Source: Microbacterium sp. CGR2 (GTDB lineage: Bacteria > Actinomycetota > Actinomycetes > Actinomycetales > Microbacteriaceae). Taken from it: a DNA stretch of 64,000 nucleotides. Location of the stretch: the NCBI RefSeq assembly GCF_003626735.1, contig NZ_RBHX01000001.1, forward strand, positions 3,348,001 to 3,412,000, written 5' to 3'. The notes beneath the pieces were generated by a model. That model searched no databases and was not told the origin of the DNA. It worked only from the letters and a program-made list of their open reading frames with translations. Below are positions 60,447 to 64,000 of this stretch, piece by piece. The translations under genes and the position numbers were made by a program. Within the stretch, counting starts at the first letter, position 1. The number at the start of each line of letters is the position of its first letter.

Positions 60447-60648
60447 CCTTTGTCAGACATGCCCTAGCGGCACTGGCGTACCGAAAAGGTCTGCCGAACC
60501 CGGAAGCGGCGGACGTTTGCGGGACCGTTGGACTGCTCACGGCCGAGCTGTCGCCGAAACGATCGTATTTTGGAGGGTTTCCCACAGTCGTCCCCTCGGG
60601 CACGGTCTTGCTTGGCTCGACGTGCTCGCTATGGAACACTTGCTGGTC

Positions 60649-61866
60649 ATGACCGCACCCAGAATGGCGAAAGGTTTCAACGCCTGGGTCGGGGCGTCGG
60701 TCGGTTCGGAGCTCGGTTCAGGTGTCCTCGCGTTCGCTTTGACATGGGTGGCATCGGGGTACAGCCCTCACGTTGCGGCTGCGGTGCTCACCGCGAGCAT
60801 CGCTCCGTCTGTCCTTCTGGGGCTGCTGGGCGGAGCCCTTGCGGACAGGTTCGGGCCGCGACGGGTGATGGTGATCTGCACGGCGGCCTTGCTGCTCATC
60901 AGCGGCGGACTCGCGGCCGCCGTTGCCCTGTGGTCTACGCCTCCCGTGGTGCTCTTGCTGACGGCGGTACTGATCGGCACCGTGTCCGCTTTCCATCGGC
61001 CGGCCGCGGGTGTCTTCCCACGGCTCTTCGTCGCGGACAAGACCCTCGGAGCAGCTATGGCGAGGGTCGGCATGGCGAGCCAGATCGCCCGGACCATCGC
61101 ACCTCCGCTGGGCGGCCTACTCATCGGCATGGTCGCCCTCAGTGGGGTCGCACTGCTCGACGTCGCCGGCTGCGTCCTGATGCTGGTCACCCTCCTCCTG
61201 ATTCACCCCCCGCTCGAGCAACCACCCGCATCCGAGTCGGTGACGTTCCGCCGCATCGTCAGCGGATTGACTACCTCCCGCGCTACGCAGGGCGTTCCTG
61301 CACTGCTGCTGTGCGTCGCGATCGTCGCGGGAGCGGTGATCCCGGCAGTGCTGCTCGGCATACCCCTCGCAGCCCGAGAGCGCGGCTGGTCAGCGTCGGA
61401 GGCCGGTCTCATCGAGGCCGGTTGGATCGCGGGCGGAATCCTCAGTGGAGCATGGTTCGCCTGGAGAGGCATTGCCTCAAAGGTGTGGCGCCCCATGACA
61501 GTCGGGCCGCTGCTCATCGGCGCCGGCCTCGTACTCCTGGCGATGTCATCACACTGGGCGCTTGCAGTGGCGAGCACCACGCTCGTCGGCGCGGGCGTCG
61601 TGATCTTCACGGCGCACCTGTTCCCGACGTACATCATGCTCGCGCCCCCGCTGATGGTGTCGAGGTTCCAAAGCCTGCTCATCATCGTCCAGCAAGCTCC
61701 GCAGCTCGTTATCAACGCTCTGATCGGCCTCGTCGCAGCCACCATGGGCGCGGGAACGATGATCGCCCTCGCCGGCGGCGTCTCCGTGCTGGCGTCAATC
61801 GTCGTCCTATCCGACAAGACCTTGCGCGCGTTCACCGCCGAAGGGCCAGAGAGCGCAAGCGACTGA
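60649..61866 (+). CDS. MFS transporter (drug/metabolite efflux type)
   Basis: 405 residues from ATG 60649 (MTAPRMAKGFNAW); ATG 60631 is an alternative. Twelve hydrophobic helices; the loop 2-3 motif is LGGALADRFGPRRVMVIC (MFS motif A). A possible promoter TTGCTT-16 bp-TATGGA ends 14 bp before this ATG, suggesting a near-leaderless mRNA. The helix pattern is that of MFS_3 enterobactin/macrolide-type exporters; substrate unknown. The gene appears intact although its neighbourhood is eroded. Confidence 0.85.
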   Translation: MTAPRMAKGFNAWVGASVGSELGSGVLAFALTWVASGYSPHVAAAVLTASIAPSVLLGLLGGALADRFGPRRVMVICTAALLLISGGLAAAVALWSTPPVVLLLTAVLIGTVSAFHRPAAGVFPRLFVADKTLGAAMARVGMASQIARTIAPPLGGLLIGMVALSGVALLDVAGCVLMLVTLLLIHPPLEQPPASESVTFRRIVSGLTTSRATQGVPALLLCVAIVAGAVIPAVLLGIPLAARERGWSASEAGLIEAGWIAGGILSGAWFAWRGIASKVWRPMTVGPLLIGAGLVLLAMSSHWALAVASTTLVGAGVVIFTAHLFPTYIMLAPPLMVSRFQSLLIIVQQAPQLVINALIGLVAATMGAGTMIALAGGVSVLASIVVLSDKTLRAFTAEGPESASD

Positions 61867-62030
61867 TCTTCGCTTGTGTTGGCTCCGATCGACAATCCGC
61901 CGAAACCCCCTGCCGATTCAGACGGGTGCTGGTCGGGCCGAGAACCGGTCACCGTTTACGGCAGGGCCTCCCAGCCACGTCGAGAGCAACTACCGAAAAC
62001 GATCGTTTCCGGCTGGGCTGACCGCGGCGA

Positions 62031-62489
62031 CTAACGCCCCTTCGGGAAGCCGATGGGGCGCAGTTCTGGAGCCAGGCTCTCCCACTGCCACTCGCGTTCA
62101 GCATCTTGATCGATTTTGCCTTTGCCGTAGAGGCCAGCGGCTTTCGCGGCGTAGGTCGCAGCGTGTGGCGAGTGGTCGAACATGTGGGCTACCGCGCACG
62201 CCTGGCCGGCGGCACGAGCGGCAGCGACGGCTGCCTTCGCTCCTGCTTCGTTCGCTTCGCGCGCGGCCGCGTGAGCGGCAAACGCAGCGGTGCGACATGT
62301 CGTCATCGGAAGTTCGCCGCGCTCCCACGCACGTAGTGCTGCGATCGCTGCACGCGGTCGGTCATCACCCGGGCGTTGGTCCTCGAAGATCGGCAGAGTG
62401 CGCTCCGCGCAGCTCGCCGCCCAGAGCGCGATCGCGTGATGAATCAGGGGTTCAGGGTTGGTCCACTGGGTCTTCGTCTCCTCGCTCAC
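62031..62489 (-). CDS. Putative immunity protein (Imm5-like)
   Basis: 152 residues. Alanine-rich helical protein with IFEDQRPGDDRPRAAIAALR, AFAAHAAAREANEAGAKAA and ACAVAHMFDHSPHAATYAAK, the pattern of the Imm5-like putative immunity family of bacterial toxin systems. No toxin gene is next to it. Also found stand-alone in actinobacteria. Start ATG 62489 (MSEETKTQWTNPE). Confidence 0.7.
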   Translation of the reverse strand: MSEETKTQWTNPEPLIHHAIALWAASCAERTLPIFEDQRPGDDRPRAAIAALRAWERGELPMTTCRTAAFAAHAAAREANEAGAKAAVAAARAAGQACAVAHMFDHSPHAATYAAKAAGLYGKGKIDQDAEREWQWESLAPELRPIGFPKGR

Positions 62490-62559
62490 TCCTTGATCGT
62501 CTCAGGGATCCGCCGGAGAACAATCAGCCCAACGCGGGTTGTGCAGATGTTGGGCGCGT

Positions 62560-62999
62560 ACGTAATGGAAGCGACCTCGCACCCAAACAGTAACGATCGT
62601 TGGCTTGGCGCGGCACCTGCGGACGCGGTCTTCCTCACGCAGATCCTCGGGCCGACAGTGCTGATCGGAGTTGATCTCGGTGGCGGCTTCATCGCCACCA
62701 CGCAACTCGGGGTGTCGGGCGTGGAGGGTGGCGAGTCCGGTCTGGCAGGCGGGTTGATCAACACCAGTCAGCAGTTCGGCGGCGCTCTGGGACTCGTCCT
62801 CGGGACGATCGCTGGCCTGCGAACCGCCGCGCTCGAGGAACACGGGGTTGCCGCCGCGGACGCGCTCAGCGGAAGGCTCTCTTGGCTCTTTCTGTCCGCC
62901 GCAGCTCTGTCGATCGGAGGCGCGGTCATCGTCGCCCTCTGGCACCGATCACGACTGACGACTCCGGGGCGACCAAGCGTGGTCGACCGTCAGGCATAA
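62560..62999 (+). pseudogene. C-terminal stump of an EmrB/QacA-type MFS exporter
   Basis: About 145 residues are well coded: ADAVFLTQILGPTVLIGVDL, then LAGGLINTSQQFGGALGLVL and LSWLFLSAAALSIGGAVIVA, ending ...PSVVDRQA at TAA 62997-62999. INTSQQFGGALG is the helix 13 region of 14-TM DHA2 drug exporters. The first ten helices are missing and no start signal is present, so it is a deletion remnant. Confidence 0.75.
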
Positions 63000-63117
63000 C
63001 GCTCGAGGCTACGACCGGCAGCGAGATGTCGGCCGCATCACCGTCATCACACCGGATTTGCATCCTGGGGATGCACCCACCCGCGCATCCACGCCACGCC
63101 ACAACCGCGACAACATC
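63000..63117. other. Non-coding, no feature seen
   Basis: Short frames only; separates the exporter stump from the tandem repeats. Confidence 0.4.
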
Positions 63118-63190
63118 CGTGAGAATCCGCCACCTTTCATGAGAACAGCGGCAACTTTCGTGAGAAGGCGACAAGTTTCGAGAACCGACG
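63118..63190. repeat. Tandem ~20-bp repeats, IS21-end-like
   Basis: Four imperfect copies begin near 63118, 63138, 63159 and 63179: CGTGAGAATCCGCCACCTTT, CATGAGAACAGCGGCAACTT, CGTGAGAAGGCGACAAGTTT and a partial CGAGAACCGACG. Consensus CGTGAGAA-N3-G-N-CAACTTT. Multiple internal copies of a terminal motif are typical of IS21-family ends, where transposase binds; no istA/istB remains nearby, so this is likely an orphan end. 63191-63430 has no supported gene. Confidence 0.6.
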
Positions 63191-63430
63191 CCCCCCGACC
63201 CCTTTCGGCAGAACAGTTTTGGTGTCCGTTGGGTGATCCCTATACGGACAGCTGTCACGCGCCAGGCTTCTCCGTCAGTGTTGCCGAGGACGATCGTTCG
63301 GTGGGCGGCCGTCGTTGATGTTGGTCCCTCGATCGGGATTCACTTGCAGGAAGCGTCGCCGGGGGCCAATGGGATGGAGCCAAAATCTAGCGCCTTCGGT
63401 GCCGCAACTCGTCCGCCGAGCTGCTCTCGC

Positions 63431-63865
63431 TCAGCGCCCTGCGGCGTGGAGCCAGATCGTAAGCCACCCCAGGGCAAGGAAGAACAGCGCTACACCAGGC
63501 AGCAGGCGCTGCATCGGGGTGAGGCGCTTCCACCGTGACCATGCGGTGATGGCGGCAACAAGACACACTGCTGTACCGATGACCGCAAGAGCGATGACGG
63601 CCTCACCTGTCTGGACGGTGATGGTCCCGCCGGTTGTTGCTTCGTAGATGCATGCCCGTCCGATTGGCATGAACGTCACGTCAGCTACTACCTGGGGGTA
63701 CTCGCCGATGAAGACGGCGGTGTCCGGGGCGCTGCGGAAGCATGCGCCGTCGATCTCGCGAGAGTCGCCGTACTGAGACACGAAAGCGACCCAGACCGCC
63801 AATTGACTGAGGAGGCTCGCGATTATGAGCCATGTCGTCTGGGCTGCCTGGGTCGCTTTCGTCAT
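63431..63865 (-). CDS. Small membrane protein with extracellular domain, 144 aa
   Basis: ATG 63865 (MTKATQAAQTTW). Helix 1 TWLIIASLLSQLAVWVAFVS (residues 12-31), then a ~50-residue external loop with two cysteines (GACFRSAPD and GRACIYEATTGG) that could pair, helix 2 AVIALAVIGTAVCLVAAITA, a basic turn (WSRWKRLTPMQRLL) and helix 3 GVALFFLALGWLTIWL. Family unknown. Confidence 0.7.
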   Translation of the reverse strand: MTKATQAAQTTWLIIASLLSQLAVWVAFVSQYGDSREIDGACFRSAPDTAVFIGEYPQVVADVTFMPIGRACIYEATTGGTITVQTGEAVIALAVIGTAVCLVAAITAWSRWKRLTPMQRLLPGVALFFLALGWLTIWLHAAGR

Positions 63866-63884
63866 TTGACTAGTGTTCACGCAC

Positions 63885-64000
63885 TCACCTCGGAGCCCCG
63901 GACACGCCGTGATCGACGTACAGATCATCACGCCGCACGCCGGCAGCGAGCAGGTCCGCCTGCTGATGATCCGTGGACTGCTGACGCGTCGAGACACGTG
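63885..64000 (-). pseudogene. Serine recombinase (resolvase) N-terminal fragment, runs off the window
   Basis: The minus frame entering from the right edge reads RVSTRQQSTDHQQADLLAAG then VRRDDLYVDHGVSGAPR and stops at TGA 63885-63887. RVST contains the catalytic serine region of resolvase/invertase enzymes and YVDHGVSGA is the following conserved stretch; the rest of the catalytic domain and the DNA-binding part are missing after VSGA. Another mark of decayed mobile DNA. Confidence 0.75.

Larger units (their letters stand above)
59088..60464. mobile_element. IS5-family insertion sequence carrying a passenger gene
   Basis: Terminal inverted repeats GGCGTGCCTGACAA (59088-59101) and, reversed, GGCATGTCTGACAA (60451-60464) match at 12 of 14 positions. 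CTAG flanks both ends (59084-59087 and 60465-60468), the target duplication typical of IS5-group elements. Length 1377 bp. Inside are a minus-strand, frameshifted IS5-type transposase adjacent to the right end and a plus-strand effector-binding-domain gene adjacent to the left end; the stops almost touch. Confidence 0.65.

Noticed and set aside
63118..63190. CRISPR array
   Set aside because: Repeats are imperfect, 20-21 bp and head-to-tail with no unique spacers, and no cas genes are present.

Overview
The window is high-GC actinobacterial chromosome. Frequent GTG starts, ATGA/GTGA gene overlaps, an ImuB-DnaE2 mutasome and the protein families present suggest a Microbacteriaceae-like (Microbacterium-like) organism. 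This is inferred from gene content; no marker gene in the window fixes the genus.

Layout. 0-14.4 kb is ordinary chromosome: the end of a likely imuA, then imuB and dnaE2 (damage-induced mutagenesis), several small hypotheticals, a DUF72 protein, an NCS1 permease/amidohydrolase operon with a divergent TetR regulator, an alpha/beta hydrolase, and a TetR/quinone-oxidoreductase divergent pair. At 14.4-20.7 kb an integrated element lies between two copies of the 3' part of a tRNA-Pro(GGG) gene (43-bp direct repeat, one mismatch). It carries two unknown soluble proteins, small membrane proteins, and an AraC-type gene cut off and joined to the C-terminal end of a tyrosine integrase. Further partial tRNA-Pro copies just beyond it suggest repeated integration.

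20.9-37.9 kb is a defence island on decayed mobile DNA: a coiled-coil CHAT (caspase-like) protein, a Hachiman pair (HamA nuclease/HamB helicase), an N6-adenine methylase with an overlapping restriction-like partner, an integrase fragment, a GIY-YIG protein, a GHKL ATPase fused to a Shedu-like PD-(D/E)XK nuclease, a 48-codon ORF coupled to a frameshifted large protein, a polytopic membrane protein, and small gene remnants.

38.0-57.9 kb is a catabolic cluster: two cytosolic-looking S10 serine carboxypeptidases, a peptide-type ABC transporter (one protein fuses permease and ATPase), two M20D amidohydrolases, an aldehyde dehydrogenase, a ThDP-dependent decarboxylase-like enzyme, a GntR/FCD regulator, an amidohydrolase, a HAD-like protein, a Rieske oxygenase with its flavin/2Fe-2S reductase, and a HisC-type aminotransferase. 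A 25-bp near-palindrome (half-sites ATTGANTGTAT and ATACANTCAAT) lies in the four promoter regions that would drive all of these genes, so they probably form one regulon under the GntR protein. A reasonable reading is uptake and breakdown of peptide-like or N-acyl aromatic amino acid compounds: hydrolysis, transamination, decarboxylation and aldehyde oxidation, plus a Rieske oxygenation. The substrate is not determined.

58.0-64.0 kb is eroded accessory DNA: a metallo-beta-lactamase-fold pseudogene, an IS5-family element with CTAG target duplications that seems to carry a passenger gene, an MFS transporter, a putative immunity protein, the C-terminal stump of a second MFS exporter, IS21-end-like repeats, a small membrane protein and a truncated serine recombinase running off the window.
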